Part shown: positions 15,176-23,488 of the stretch, one piece after another
Layout of the letters: each line of letters starts with the position of its first letter
How positions within the stretch are numbered: the stretch's first letter is position 1
Origin: DASSCW01 sp036556325
Lineage (GTDB): Bacteria; Chloroflexota; Limnocylindria; QHBO01
DNA: 32,323 nt
Direction of reading: 5' to 3'
Assembly (NCBI GenBank): GCA_036556325.1
Contig: DATBJR010000085.1
Coordinates: 1 to 32,323, forward strand
Translations under genes and position numbers: made by a program
The notes under the pieces: model-generated
What the model was told of the DNA's origin: nothing
The model's database searches: none
What the model saw: only the letters and a program-made list of their open reading frames with translations

Positions 15176-16148
15176 CCGTCCGGCCGCGACTGACGCGTCC
15201 AGCGCCCTGGCGCGCTTCCTGGCCCACCTCGAGAGCCGTAACGCCTCGGACGGCACTCGCGTCGAGTACCGGCGCCATGTCAGCGAGTTCTTCGAGCACC
15301 TTGCCCAGCGCGGCGTGGACTGGCGATGGCCGGATCGCGTTGCCGTCCGCGCCTACCTTGCCGAGCTGGCAGACCGGGACCTCGCGGCCTCGTCCGTCGG
15401 TGGGCGCCTGGCGGCGATCCGCTCGTTCTACCGCCATGCGACCCGGCAGGGCTGGATCGACGCCGACCCGCTCGCCGGCGTGCGCTCTCCGCGCAAGCCC
15501 GGTCGGCTGCCGCGCGTGCTGAGCATCGACGACGCCGCGCGGCTGGTCGAAGCACCGGGGCGGATAACCGCGCGCACGCGCCGGGGCATCGGGGAGCCGC
15601 TGGCCCAGGCCCTGGCGCGCCGGGATGCGGCGCTGCTGGAGCTGCTGTATGCCACCGGGATGCGCATCAGCGAGGCGGCCGGCCTGACGATCGACCGCGT
15701 GGACCTGGCGCGCCGCCGGCTCCGGGTGGTGGGCAAGGGCTCGAAGGAGCGGGAGCTGCTGTTCGGTGCCCCGGCCGAGGCCGCGCTTCGTGGCTACCTC
15801 GCGGCTGGCCGGCCCCACCTCGCCGACGCCGCCTCGGCGGCGACGCCCGCCCTCTTCCTGAACGCGCGCGGCGGTCCGCTCACCGCGCGCGGCGCGCGGC
15901 TCGTCGTCGAGCGCTGGGTGGAGGCCAGTGGCGTCTCACCGCGGACCAGCCCACACACGCTGCGCCATTCCTTCGCGACCCATCTGCTGGAGGGCGGCGC
16001 CGACCTGCGATCGGTCCAGGAGCTGCTCGGCCACGCCAACCTGGCCACGACCCAGATCTACACGCATCTCTCGGACGCCGCCCTGCGCAGCGCCTACCGA
16101 TCGGCGCATCCGCGCTCCGGCCGTGGCGGCGCGGGCAGCGGTCGGTGA
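15168..16148 (+). CDS. xerC: XerC/XerD-type tyrosine recombinase
   Basis: This 326-aa protein has an N-terminal SAM-like core-binding domain (about 12-100, FLAHLESRNASDGTRVEYRRHV) and a catalytic domain with all six expected residues. These are Arg166 (TGMRISE), Lys190 (GKGSKER), His263 and Arg266 (HTLRHSFATHLL), His289 (LLGHANL) and the nucleophile Tyr298 (TQIYTHL). Their spacing is within one residue of E. coli XerD. The location directly after topA matches the topA-codV order of Firmicutes, so the likely role is resolution of chromosome dimers at dif rather than phage integration. XerC versus XerD cannot be decided here. A 15-residue insertion near 135-150 (ITARTRRGIGEPLAQ) and a Gly/Arg-rich tail explain the slight extra length. 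The GTG start overlaps topA by 8 nt; the stop overlaps murJ by 4 nt. Confidence 0.93.
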   Translation: MADRPAATDASSALARFLAHLESRNASDGTRVEYRRHVSEFFEHLAQRGVDWRWPDRVAVRAYLAELADRDLAASSVGGRLAAIRSFYRHATRQGWIDADPLAGVRSPRKPGRLPRVLSIDDAARLVEAPGRITARTRRGIGEPLAQALARRDAALLELLYATGMRISEAAGLTIDRVDLARRRLRVVGKGSKERELLFGAPAEAALRGYLAAGRPHLADAASAATPALFLNARGGPLTARGARLVVERWVEASGVSPRTSPHTLRHSFATHLLEGGADLRSVQELLGHANLATTQIYTHLSDAALRSAYRSAHPRSGRGGAGSGR

Positions 16149-17812
16149 CCGCCGAGGGCCGGGAGGGACCGCCGACCCCGCCCGGCGCGGCGATGCCCGA
16201 CGAGCTGGAGCAGGAGCCGCTCGAGTCGGCGCCGGCACCGTCGGCGGGGCGCGTGCTGGCGACCGCCAGCCTCATCCTGACGGTCGCCGCCCTCGCCAGC
16301 CGGCTGCTCGGCTGGGTGCGGCTGCTGGTCATCGGCTCCCAGTTCGGCGCCAGTCGCGAGCTGGATGCCTACTTCGCCGCCTTTCGGATCCCGGATGCAA
16401 TCTTCCAACTGGTCGTGGCGGGCGCCCTGTCGGCGGCGCTGATCCCGGTCTTCTCGGGGTACCGGGCGCGCCAGCAGGAGGCGGAGGCCTGGCGGCTGGC
16501 CAGCAGCGTCATCAACCTCGTGGTGATCGCGCTCGCGGCGCTGAGCCTGGTGATGGCGATCTTCGCGCCGCTGCTGGTCCCGATCGTGGCGCCGGGCTTC
16601 GACCCGCCGACCACCGACCTGACGGTCCGGATGACGCGGATCATGCTGCTGAGCCCAGTACTCATCGGCATGGGCGCCGTGGTCAGCGGGATCCTGAACT
16701 CGTACCAGCGCTTTGCTATCCCAAGCCTGGCGCCGCTCGCCTACAACCTGGCCATCATCGGGGCCGCCATCTTCCTGGCGCCGCTCATCGGGGTCGAGGG
16801 ACTGGCGGTGGGCGTGGCGCTGGGCTCGCTCGCGCACCTGGCCATCCAGCTGCCGGAGCTCGGGCGGGTCGGACAGCGCTACGACCTGACCATCGGCCTG
16901 CGGCACCCGGGCGTGCGCAAGGTCGTGTGGCTCATGGGGCCGCGCATGCTCGGCCTGGCCGCCGGACAGCTCAACTTCATCGTGTCGACGGTGCTGGCCT
17001 CGGGACTGCCGGAGGGCAGCCTGACGGCCTACAACTACGCCTTCCAGCTGAGCCAGATCCCGGTCGGAGTCCTGGGCGTGAGCGTGGCGGTCGCGCTGTT
17101 TCCGACCCTCAGCCGCGACGCGGCGCTGGGGAACGTGAGTCAGATTCGCAGCCAGGTCGCCACCAGCCTGCGAGTGCTCGTCTTCCTGGCCGCGCCACTG
17201 ACCGCGGCCATGATCGTGCTGGCGGGACCCATCGCATCGGTCTTCTTCCAGTACGGGTTGTTCAGTGCACGATCGGCGGACCAGACCGCGGGCGCACTCG
17301 TGTTCTTCGCGATCGGCCTGGTGGGCCACATCGTGGTCCATGTGCTGACGCGGGCCTTCTATGCCATGCAGGACACGCGCACGCCCGTGCTGTGGGCGAT
17401 CATCGCGGTGGCCATCAACGTGCCGCTGATGATCTGGCTGGTGGGGCCGATGGGCGTCCAGGGCCTGGCGTTGGCACTGTCGATCAGCGCGGTGCTGGAG
17501 GTCATCGGCCTGGTGTGGGCGCTCCATCGGCGCATCGAGTCAGTCGAGGAGGGCTTCGTGCTCCGTTCGGCGGCCCGCTCGGCGATGGCGGCAGTGGCAG
17601 CGGGGCTGCTGATGCTCGGCGGCCTGACGGTCGTCCGCGACTTCCTGCCGGAGGCGCTGCAGGGCGGGGTCTGGCGCCTGCTGGTGGTGGCCGTGCTGAC
17701 GACCGCGGGGGCCGTCATCTACCTCCTGGTCGCCTCCGCCCTGCGGGCCCCGGAGATCGGCCTGCTGCGCTCGTTGCTGGCGCGGCGCCGGGGTCGGGAG
17801 GCGGGTGCATGA
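16145..17812 (+). CDS. murJ: Lipid II flippase MurJ (MviN)
   Basis: A protein of about 555 aa in the MATE-like MOP superfamily. It carries the family opening ASRLLGWVRLLVIGSQFGAS, with DAYFAAFRIPDAIFQLVVAGALSAALIPVF, followed by about 14 hydrophobic helices. The middle segment (QIPVGVLGVSVAVALFPTLSRDA) and FYAMQDTRTPV are both typical MurJ signatures. MurJ moves lipid II from the inner to the outer face of the membrane for peptidoglycan assembly. The GTG at 16145 overlaps the xerC/D stop (GTGA); an internal ATG at 16193 would drop a 16-residue Gly/Pro-rich stretch and is also possible. The C-terminal 40 residues are Arg-rich. The next gene begins inside the stop (ATGA), opening the murJ-femAB-murE-femAB run. 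Confidence 0.95.
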   Translation: MTAEGREGPPTPPGAAMPDELEQEPLESAPAPSAGRVLATASLILTVAALASRLLGWVRLLVIGSQFGASRELDAYFAAFRIPDAIFQLVVAGALSAALIPVFSGYRARQQEAEAWRLASSVINLVVIALAALSLVMAIFAPLLVPIVAPGFDPPTTDLTVRMTRIMLLSPVLIGMGAVVSGILNSYQRFAIPSLAPLAYNLAIIGAAIFLAPLIGVEGLAVGVALGSLAHLAIQLPELGRVGQRYDLTIGLRHPGVRKVVWLMGPRMLGLAAGQLNFIVSTVLASGLPEGSLTAYNYAFQLSQIPVGVLGVSVAVALFPTLSRDAALGNVSQIRSQVATSLRVLVFLAAPLTAAMIVLAGPIASVFFQYGLFSARSADQTAGALVFFAIGLVGHIVVHVLTRAFYAMQDTRTPVLWAIIAVAINVPLMIWLVGPMGVQGLALALSISAVLEVIGLVWALHRRIESVEEGFVLRSAARSAMAAVAAGLLMLGGLTVVRDFLPEALQGGVWRLLVVAVLTTAGAVIYLLVASALRAPEIGLLRSLLARRRGREAGA

Positions 17813-18864
17813 TCCGGGTCCGACCAGCGACCGATGCGGACCATGGCGCCTGGCAGGCCTTCCTGGCCGCGCACCCGAGCGGTGACTTCCTGCATGACTG
17901 GGCCTGGGCCGATGTCTCCGCCTTCGACGGCCAGCCGCAGCGCCGCTTCGTGGCCCACGATGGCGATGAGCTGGTCGCCATGGCCGCCGCCCAGGTTCGC
18001 CGCCTGCCGTTGGGCCGCAGCTTCTGGTACGTCCCGCACGGCCCCGTCCTGGATTACGGCCATCCGCAGGCCGCCGAACGGCTGCGGGCCATGGCGATCG
18101 GCCTCCGGGTGGCGGCGCGTCGTGATCGCGCGATCGCCGTCAAGCTCGAGCCGCGGCTCGAGCGGGGCAGTCCGCCGACGCACTTGTTCGGCAGGCTGCG
18201 GTATGCGCCGGCAACGCTCCAGGTGGGGCAGACGCGACTGGTCGCGCTGGCCGACGACGAGACGATGCTGGCCGGCCTGGACAAGGACACCCGCTACGCG
18301 GTGCGACGGGCAGAGCGCGAGGGGGTCGTGGTGGCCAGCACCACCGACGCCGGCGACCTCGCCGCCATCGATGCGCTGCACGGGCTGGTCCTCGAGACGC
18401 AGCGACGGGCCGGCTTTCCGAGGCCGCCGCTGCAGCGCTATCGCCTGGCCTGGCGCGGCCTGGCCAGCTCCGGCCACGCCAGGCTCTTCGAGGCCCGCCG
18501 AGACGGGCAGCTGCTGGCCAGCGGGATGCTCGTGGTCGAGGGTGACCGGTCCTTCTACCTGTTCGCAGGGTCCGTGCGCGAGGAGCGCGGCGCGCCGAAG
18601 CGGTATGCCTCGTACGCGCTGCAGTGGGCGATGATGCGCCACGCTCGTGACGCCGGGGCCCGGGAGCACGACCTGTGGGGCATCGCGCCAGAGGGGGCTG
18701 GACCCGATCACCCCTGGTACGGCGTCGGCCTCTTCAAGAAGGGCTTCGGCGGCCGGCCGGTGGCCTGGGCCGGCACCTGGGACGTCGTGGTCGACCCCAC
18801 CCTGTACCGCATGCGCGCCATGGTCGGACGGGCGCGCGGAATCCTGCGTGGGCTGCGCCGATGA
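17809..18864 (+). CDS. FemAB/FemX-like peptidoglycan branch aminoacyltransferase, copy 1
   Basis: This 351-aa protein has a duplicated GNAT fold. Features typical of the FemAB family are the YVPHGPVLDY strand in the first half, TRYAVRRAEREGV (the KxRyxvrkA-like segment) and FYLFAGSVREERGAPKRYASYALQWAMM. HDLWGI and the GLFKKGFGG ending also fit. Fem enzymes use aminoacyl-tRNA to add amino acids to the third residue of lipid II, giving interpeptide bridges; related proteins can modify other acceptors. There is no inserted coiled coil, so it is FemX/MurM-sized rather than FemA-like. Placement between murJ and murE strongly suggests a cell-wall role. The ATG overlaps the murJ stop by 4 nt and has GGGAGG 7 nt upstream. 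The amino acid transferred is unknown. Confidence 0.85.
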   Translation: MIRVRPATDADHGAWQAFLAAHPSGDFLHDWAWADVSAFDGQPQRRFVAHDGDELVAMAAAQVRRLPLGRSFWYVPHGPVLDYGHPQAAERLRAMAIGLRVAARRDRAIAVKLEPRLERGSPPTHLFGRLRYAPATLQVGQTRLVALADDETMLAGLDKDTRYAVRRAEREGVVVASTTDAGDLAAIDALHGLVLETQRRAGFPRPPLQRYRLAWRGLASSGHARLFEARRDGQLLASGMLVVEGDRSFYLFAGSVREERGAPKRYASYALQWAMMRHARDAGAREHDLWGIAPEGAGPDHPWYGVGLFKKGFGGRPVAWAGTWDVVVDPTLYRMRAMVGRARGILRGLRR

Positions 18865-20366
18865 GCTCGCCGCGCAGCATGCCCCTCGGGGCGCTGACCG
18901 ACGTCATCGCGCCGGAGCGGGTGATCGGCCTTCCGGTGGGGGAGGTGCGCCGCCTGGCGTACGACTCCCGGCAGGTCGAGCCGGGCACCCTGTTCTTCGC
19001 GGTACCGGGCGTCCACGTCGACGGTCATCACTACGTGTCGCGGGCCGTGGAGCGCGGCGCATTGGCCGTGGTCGTCGAGCGCGAGATGCCGGGGGTCGGC
19101 GTCCCGCAGCTCGTCGTCGAACGGACGCGCAACGCCCTGGCCGATGCGGCCGACGCCTGGTTCGGGCAGCCGTCGAGGAGCCTGCGCGTCATCGGCGTCA
19201 CCGGCACCGACGGCAAGACGACGACCTGCTTCCTGGCCGCCGCGGTGCTGCGCGCGGCGGGCCGGCGGCCGGGCCTGATCGGCACCGTGGAGCTCGGAGT
19301 GGGCGACGAGCGGATGCCGAACGAGAACCGCAACACGACCCCGGAGGCGCTGGAGCTCCAGGCCTTGCTGGCCGAGATGGTGGAAGCCGGCAACGACAGC
19401 GTGGTGATGGAGGCGACCTCCCATGGGCTGGCCCAGGCCCGGACCCGGAACGTGGACTTCGACGTCGGCATCCTGACCAACCTGACCAGCGAGCACCTCG
19501 AGTTCCATGGCTCACTGGAGAACTACCGGGCGGCCAAGGCAATCCTCTTCGAGCAGGCGCCGATCTCGATCCTCAACGCCGACGATCCGTCGTTCGGCTA
19601 TTTCCGCGATCGGGCGCGCGGCCGGGTGGTCACCTACGGCCTCGGCAAGGCTGCCGAGGTCCGCGCCTCAAGGGTCGATGCCACCGCCACCGGCACGGCC
19701 TTCGACGTGAGCGCGGCAGCCGGGACCGGCCGCATGGCGCTCCGGCTGCCGGGCAGCTTCAACGTGCACAACGCGCTGGCGGCGCTGGCCCTGGCGCAGG
19801 TCGAGGGCATCGACCTCGAGCTCGCCGCCCGCGCACTCGGTGAGGTTCGGGGCGTGCCAGGCCGGATGGAGACGGTGGACCTGGGCCAGCCGTTCGGCGT
19901 GGTCGTGGACTATGCGCACACCGCCGATTCACTGGGGAAGGTGCTGGGCGTGCTGCGGCCGCTGACCCGGGGCCGGTTGATCGCGGTGTTCGGCTCGGCA
20001 GGGGAGCGCGACCCGACCAAGCGCCCGGCCATGGGCCGCGTGGCGGCGGAGCTCGCCGACGTGGCGGTCATCACCGACGAGGATCCCCGGCTGGAGGACC
20101 CCCGCGCCATCAACGAGGCGATCGCCGACGGCGCACGCGCCGCCGGGGCGCGGGATGGCGAGACGCTGTTCGTGGTCGACGACCGCCCGGCTGCGATCAG
20201 CCACGCCATCGGCCTGGCCCGCGAGGGTGACATGGTCCTGCTGGCTGGCAAGGGCCACGAGAAGACGATCGTCTACGGGACCGAGGGACGGCCGTGGGAC
20301 GAACGGGAGGTGGCGCGGCGCGCACTGCGCGAGCGCGGCTTCGGCGAGGGGCTGCCCCGTGGCTGA
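18861..20366 (+). CDS. murE: UDP-MurNAc-tripeptide synthetase MurE
   Basis: This 501-aa Mur ligase adds the third, diamino, residue to UDP-MurNAc-L-Ala-D-Glu. Visible motifs are LAYDSRQVEPGTLFFAVPG at the N-terminus and the ATP loop GVTGTDGKTTT (Lys119). MEATSHGL, NLTSEHLEFHGS, YRAAKAIL (carbamylated Lys), VDYAHTADSL, VFGSAGERDPTKRP and GKGHEKTI follow. The substrate-selecting motif, DNPR in meso-DAP enzymes, reads EDPR at residues 407-410. The Arg that contacts the meso-DAP carboxylate is kept, but the two preceding residues differ, so specificity (meso-DAP, L-Lys or L-Orn) cannot be read with confidence. The FemAB genes on both sides favour a branched Lys- or Orn-type wall. The ATG overlaps the upstream femAB stop (ATGA). 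The end overlaps the second femAB by 8 nt. Confidence 0.96.
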   Translation: MSSPRSMPLGALTDVIAPERVIGLPVGEVRRLAYDSRQVEPGTLFFAVPGVHVDGHHYVSRAVERGALAVVVEREMPGVGVPQLVVERTRNALADAADAWFGQPSRSLRVIGVTGTDGKTTTCFLAAAVLRAAGRRPGLIGTVELGVGDERMPNENRNTTPEALELQALLAEMVEAGNDSVVMEATSHGLAQARTRNVDFDVGILTNLTSEHLEFHGSLENYRAAKAILFEQAPISILNADDPSFGYFRDRARGRVVTYGLGKAAEVRASRVDATATGTAFDVSAAAGTGRMALRLPGSFNVHNALAALALAQVEGIDLELAARALGEVRGVPGRMETVDLGQPFGVVVDYAHTADSLGKVLGVLRPLTRGRLIAVFGSAGERDPTKRPAMGRVAAELADVAVITDEDPRLEDPRAINEAIADGARAAGARDGETLFVVDDRPAAISHAIGLAREGDMVLLAGKGHEKTIVYGTEGRPWDEREVARRALRERGFGEGLPRG

Positions 20367-21432
20367 GCTCCGCGCCTGGCGCGTCACCGACCGCGATGCC
20401 TGGAATGACTTCGTCGCATCGGCGCCGTACCGCTCCTTTCCGCAGCTCTGGGAATGGGGCGAGCTGCGCGCCGCGTCCGGCTGGGCGCCACTGCGCATCG
20501 CGGTGGGCGACGATCCCCGGCGGCCGCCGGCCGCCGTCGCGCAGGTGCTGCTGCGTCGCATGCCGGTACTCGGCTGGCGGCTCGCTTACGTGCCGCGAGG
20601 CCCGGTGGGACACCTCGACGACCCGCAGGTTCGCGACGCGCTGGTTGCCGCACTGCGCTCGCTCGCGCGCAGCGACGGCGTGGCGACCCTCAAGGTCGAT
20701 CCCGAAGCGACCCCGCAGTCCGCGTTCGGCGCGGCGCTGCTGCGCTCGCCCTGGCGCGCGGCGGATAAGGTTCAGCCACCCCGCACGCGAATCGTGGACC
20801 TCGGCTCCTCCGAGGATGAGCTGCGCGCCGCGATGAGGAAGAAGCATCGCCAGTACGTCGCCAAGGCCGAGCGTGGCGGCGTGACGGTCGAGCTCTTGGA
20901 TGGCAGCGTCGATCGTGCGAGCGCGGAGGCGGCGCTGCACGACTTCTATCGGATCTACAGCCACACCGCCGAGCGGGCGGGATTCGTGGCGCGCGCACCG
21001 CAGTATTACCAGCGCGTCTGGGAGCTGTTCGCGCCATCGGGCCATGCCAGCCTGTCATTTGCCGCCCGGAATGGAACGCGGCTCGCCACGCTGTTCCACT
21101 TCACGGTCGGCGACCGAGCCGCCGAGGCCTTCGGCGGCATGACCGACGACGGCGCAGCGTCGCGCGCCAACTACCTGCTGAAGTGGGAGGCGATCATCGG
21201 CTTCAAGCGCCTGGGATATGCCACCTACGACATGTGGGGACTGGCGACCGGCGGCATCGCCCAATTCAAGGAGGGCTTCGGCGGGCGGCAGGTGGACTAC
21301 GTCGGCGCCCGCGACCTGCCGCTGAAGCCCGCCGAGGACGCCGCCCTGCGCGTCGTCCTGCCTGCGTACGGCGTGGCCCAGCGGGCGCGGCTGCGTCTGG
21401 CTGGCCGGCGTCTGGCCGGCTCCGATGGCTGA
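20359..21432 (+). CDS. FemAB/FemX-like aminoacyltransferase, copy 2
   Basis: This 357-aa protein is of the same family as the copy at 17809 but clearly diverged. It shows YVPRGPVGHL, the RKKHRQYVAKAERGGV segment, FYRIYSHTAERAGFVARAPQYYQ and AEAFGGMTDDGAASRANYLLKWEAI. YDMWGL and AQFKEGFGGRQVDYVG also match. These are the best-preserved FemX/MurM-type signatures in the window, including the acceptor-side FKEGFGG. The likely role is tRNA-dependent extension of the peptide branch on lipid II. The GTG is set by an 8-nt overlap with the murE stop (GTGGCTGA) and a GAGGGG Shine-Dalgarno about 7 nt upstream. It is the last gene of the wall operon; an 8-bp inverted repeat starts at the first base after its stop. 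Confidence 0.88.
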   Translation: MAELRAWRVTDRDAWNDFVASAPYRSFPQLWEWGELRAASGWAPLRIAVGDDPRRPPAAVAQVLLRRMPVLGWRLAYVPRGPVGHLDDPQVRDALVAALRSLARSDGVATLKVDPEATPQSAFGAALLRSPWRAADKVQPPRTRIVDLGSSEDELRAAMRKKHRQYVAKAERGGVTVELLDGSVDRASAEAALHDFYRIYSHTAERAGFVARAPQYYQRVWELFAPSGHASLSFAARNGTRLATLFHFTVGDRAAEAFGGMTDDGAASRANYLLKWEAIIGFKRLGYATYDMWGLATGGIAQFKEGFGGRQVDYVGARDLPLKPAEDAALRVVLPAYGVAQRARLRLAGRRLAGSDG

Positions 21433-21463
21433 GGCAGGACGACGGTCCTGGCACGGTCCTGCC
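21433..21463 (+). terminator. Terminator-like 8-bp inverted repeat at the end of the wall operon
   Basis: GGCAGGAC (21433-21440) and GTCCTGCC (21456-21463) form a perfect 8-bp stem beginning directly after the stop. A shorter competing stem, AGGAC (21436-21440) with GTCCT (21445-21449), is nested in it. No T-tract follows. The position at the operon end argues for a 3'-end or termination function. Confidence 0.5.
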
Positions 21464-21572
21464 GAGGAGCGCGGCGACGAGGTCGATTCCGGAGCGACCT
21501 GATCGCGCCCTCTCGTGCCGCGGCGGTACCCGACGGGACCTTTGACCCATCGCCCATGGGCCGCGGCCCCCC

Positions 21573-21578
21573 TACCGT
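21573..21578 (+). promoter_or_regulatory. Possible -10 TACCGT before the GGDEF/HD-GYP gene
   Basis: TACCGT fits TANNNT and would give a leader of about 29 nt. A good -35-like TTGACC lies at 21542-21547, but the 25-nt spacing is too long for one sigma-70 promoter, so the pairing is doubtful. The leader holds the GGAGG Shine-Dalgarno at 21599-21603 and a GGAC-GGAA-GTCC tetraloop hairpin (21602-21613) abutting the GTG. Confidence 0.3.
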
Positions 21579-21613
21579 GGCGCCGTCGAACCATTGCCGG
21601 AGGACGGAAGTCC

Positions 21614-23488
21614 GTGACCATGAGCCGCGGTCTCGACCGTGCGCGCCGCCGCCCAGTGCTGATGATGCTGGTGTACGGGGCCTTCCTGCTCGTGATCGGC
21701 GTGACCGCCACCGCACAGGCGTTCCTCACCTCCTCTCATCTCGAGGTCGCGGTGCTGTCGTCGGTCGCCACGGCGGACCGTGCCGTGGTCGGCACCTTCA
21801 TGGAGTCGTATCTCCAGCGTGCGGACCTGACGCCGAACGCTGTGGGCGCAGATCGCTACGACCTGCTCGAGCAGAAGCTGCGCGCTGCGCTCGACCACAG
21901 CGACTTCATGGACTCACGACTGCTGGCGCTCGAGGTCATCGACCCTGCCCGCCAGGTCCTCTTCAGCAGCACCTCTGGCCGCCGCGGCGCAAGGGTTGCC
22001 GAAACCGACCCGCTGGCGGACGCGCTGAACGGAAACGCCCAGGTGGGGTTGGACACCATCGGCCAGGGCGACTGGGCAGCCGGCGACGTCGGCGCTGGCG
22101 TCATCCGGGAGATGCTCCCGCTCCGATCGGCCGCCGCTGACGGAACCCAGCACACCTTGGGGCTCGTGCTGGTCGCCCGGGATGCCGCACCCATTGCCCT
22201 GAGGCTCGACCGCGCGCGCACCGACGCCGTCCTGACGACGCTGTCCGCATCGGCCGTCGTGGCCGTGCTGCTGTACTTCATTTTCCGCGCTGCCCAGGGG
22301 CGCCTCTCGCGGCAGACCGCGGCCCTGGTCGAGTCGACGCTGCGCGACCCGCTGACCGGCATGCTGAACCACGGAGCCGTGGTCGAGGGACTGGGTACCT
22401 ACGTCGACGCCGCACGGGCCGGCGGCGGCATCCTGTCCGTGGCGCTGGTCGACGTCGATAACTTCACGCTCGTCAACGAGGTCCATGGGCACGACGCCGG
22501 CGACGAGGTGCTGCGGCGGATGGCGGCGGGGCTGGAGGACGCCATTGATGCCCCATGGCTCGCCGGTCGCTTCGGCCCGGACGAGTTTCTCGTCGTGGCA
22601 CCGGGCGCGTCGGCCAGCCGACTCGAGGGCGTGCTCGCCGCATTTCGTCGCGACCTGGCCGCGGAGAGCGTGCAGTTCGGCGATTCCGAGCGGCTGCCGG
22701 TGACCTTCAGCGCCGGCATCGTCGGCTTCCCCGAGCAGGCCGCCAACGCCACCGAGCTCGTCTCATCGGCGACGGTCACGCTGACCGAAGCCAAGTCATC
22801 CGGCGGTGACGCGATCCGGGTGGCGGACCGCACGGCCGGCGAGCGGGCCGACGCCCGCGGCTTCGACGTCCTCAAGGGCCTGGTGATCGCCGTCGACACG
22901 AAGGACCGCTACACCAAGCGACATTCCGAGGATGTGGCGCGCTATGCCAGCTTCATCGCGCGCCGCATGGGGCTGGACGAAGAGTTCCAGAGCACGATCC
23001 GCCTGGCGGGTCTGCTCCACGACGTGGGCAAGATCGGCATCCCGGACGGCATCCTGCGGAAGCCCGGAAGCCTGAGCGCCGACGAGGCGGAGGTCGTCAA
23101 GCAGCACGTCGCGCTGGGCGACGCGATCGTTCGCGACCTGCCGAATATCGACGCCGTGCGGGCCGGCATTCGGCATCATCATGAGCGCTGGGACGGACGC
23201 GGCTACCTCCACGCCTTGGCGGCCGCCGAGATCCCGCTCATCGCGCGCATCCTGTCGGTCGCCGACGTGTTCAGTGCGATGACCACGACCCGGCCATACC
23301 GCAAGGCGCTGCCGCTGAGCGAAGCGCTGGACCGGCTGGGAGAGGCCGCCGGGTCCCAGCTCGACGAAGACATCGTCCGCGCCTTCATCACCGGAATCGA
23401 AACGGCCGGTGACGCGCCGTTGCCCGGCCAGGAGGTCCCCCCGGGCCAGCTCTGGATCCCGGCGCGTCTCCAGCCACAGGTGGCGTGA
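21614..23488 (+). CDS. Membrane sensor with degenerate GGDEF and HD-GYP domains
   Basis: This 624-aa protein has a TM helix at about 16-36 (VLMMLVYGAFLLVIGVTAT), an extracytoplasmic sensor of about 165 residues and a second TM (about 206-226). A GGDEF domain (about 240-395) and an HD-GYP domain (about 410-600) follow. In the GGDEF domain the metal Asp (LVDVDNFTLVNEVHGHDAGD) is present, but the signature reads GPDEF (321-325) and no RxxD inhibitory site is visible, so cyclase activity is doubtful. The HD-GYP domain keeps HSEDVARYA, LLHDVGKIGIP (His469-Asp470), HVALGD, HHHERWDGRGY and SVADVFSAMTTTRPYRK. It should hydrolyse cyclic di-GMP or a related dinucleotide, perhaps with GTP binding at the GGDEF domain as an input. 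GTG 21614 has GGAGG 10 nt upstream. The stop overlaps the surface-protein gene (GTGA), linking the two. Confidence 0.9.
   Translation: MTMSRGLDRARRRPVLMMLVYGAFLLVIGVTATAQAFLTSSHLEVAVLSSVATADRAVVGTFMESYLQRADLTPNAVGADRYDLLEQKLRAALDHSDFMDSRLLALEVIDPARQVLFSSTSGRRGARVAETDPLADALNGNAQVGLDTIGQGDWAAGDVGAGVIREMLPLRSAAADGTQHTLGLVLVARDAAPIALRLDRARTDAVLTTLSASAVVAVLLYFIFRAAQGRLSRQTAALVESTLRDPLTGMLNHGAVVEGLGTYVDAARAGGGILSVALVDVDNFTLVNEVHGHDAGDEVLRRMAAGLEDAIDAPWLAGRFGPDEFLVVAPGASASRLEGVLAAFRRDLAAESVQFGDSERLPVTFSAGIVGFPEQAANATELVSSATVTLTEAKSSGGDAIRVADRTAGERADARGFDVLKGLVIAVDTKDRYTKRHSEDVARYASFIARRMGLDEEFQSTIRLAGLLHDVGKIGIPDGILRKPGSLSADEAEVVKQHVALGDAIVRDLPNIDAVRAGIRHHHERWDGRGYLHALAAAEIPLIARILSVADVFSAMTTTRPYRKALPLSEALDRLGEAAGSQLDEDIVRAFITGIETAGDAPLPGQEVPPGQLWIPARLQPQVA

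Noticed and set aside
15168..16148. Tyrosine recombinase considered as an integrase of a mobile element.
   Set aside because: It is coupled to topA and murJ, has Xer-type residue spacing, and no attachment repeats, tRNA gene or cargo flank it.
21590..21625. Leader of the GGDEF/HD-GYP gene considered as a cyclic di-GMP riboswitch because of a GGAA tetraloop hairpin.
   Set aside because: Only a 4-bp stem is present; the three-helix GEMM architecture and its conserved segments are not visible.
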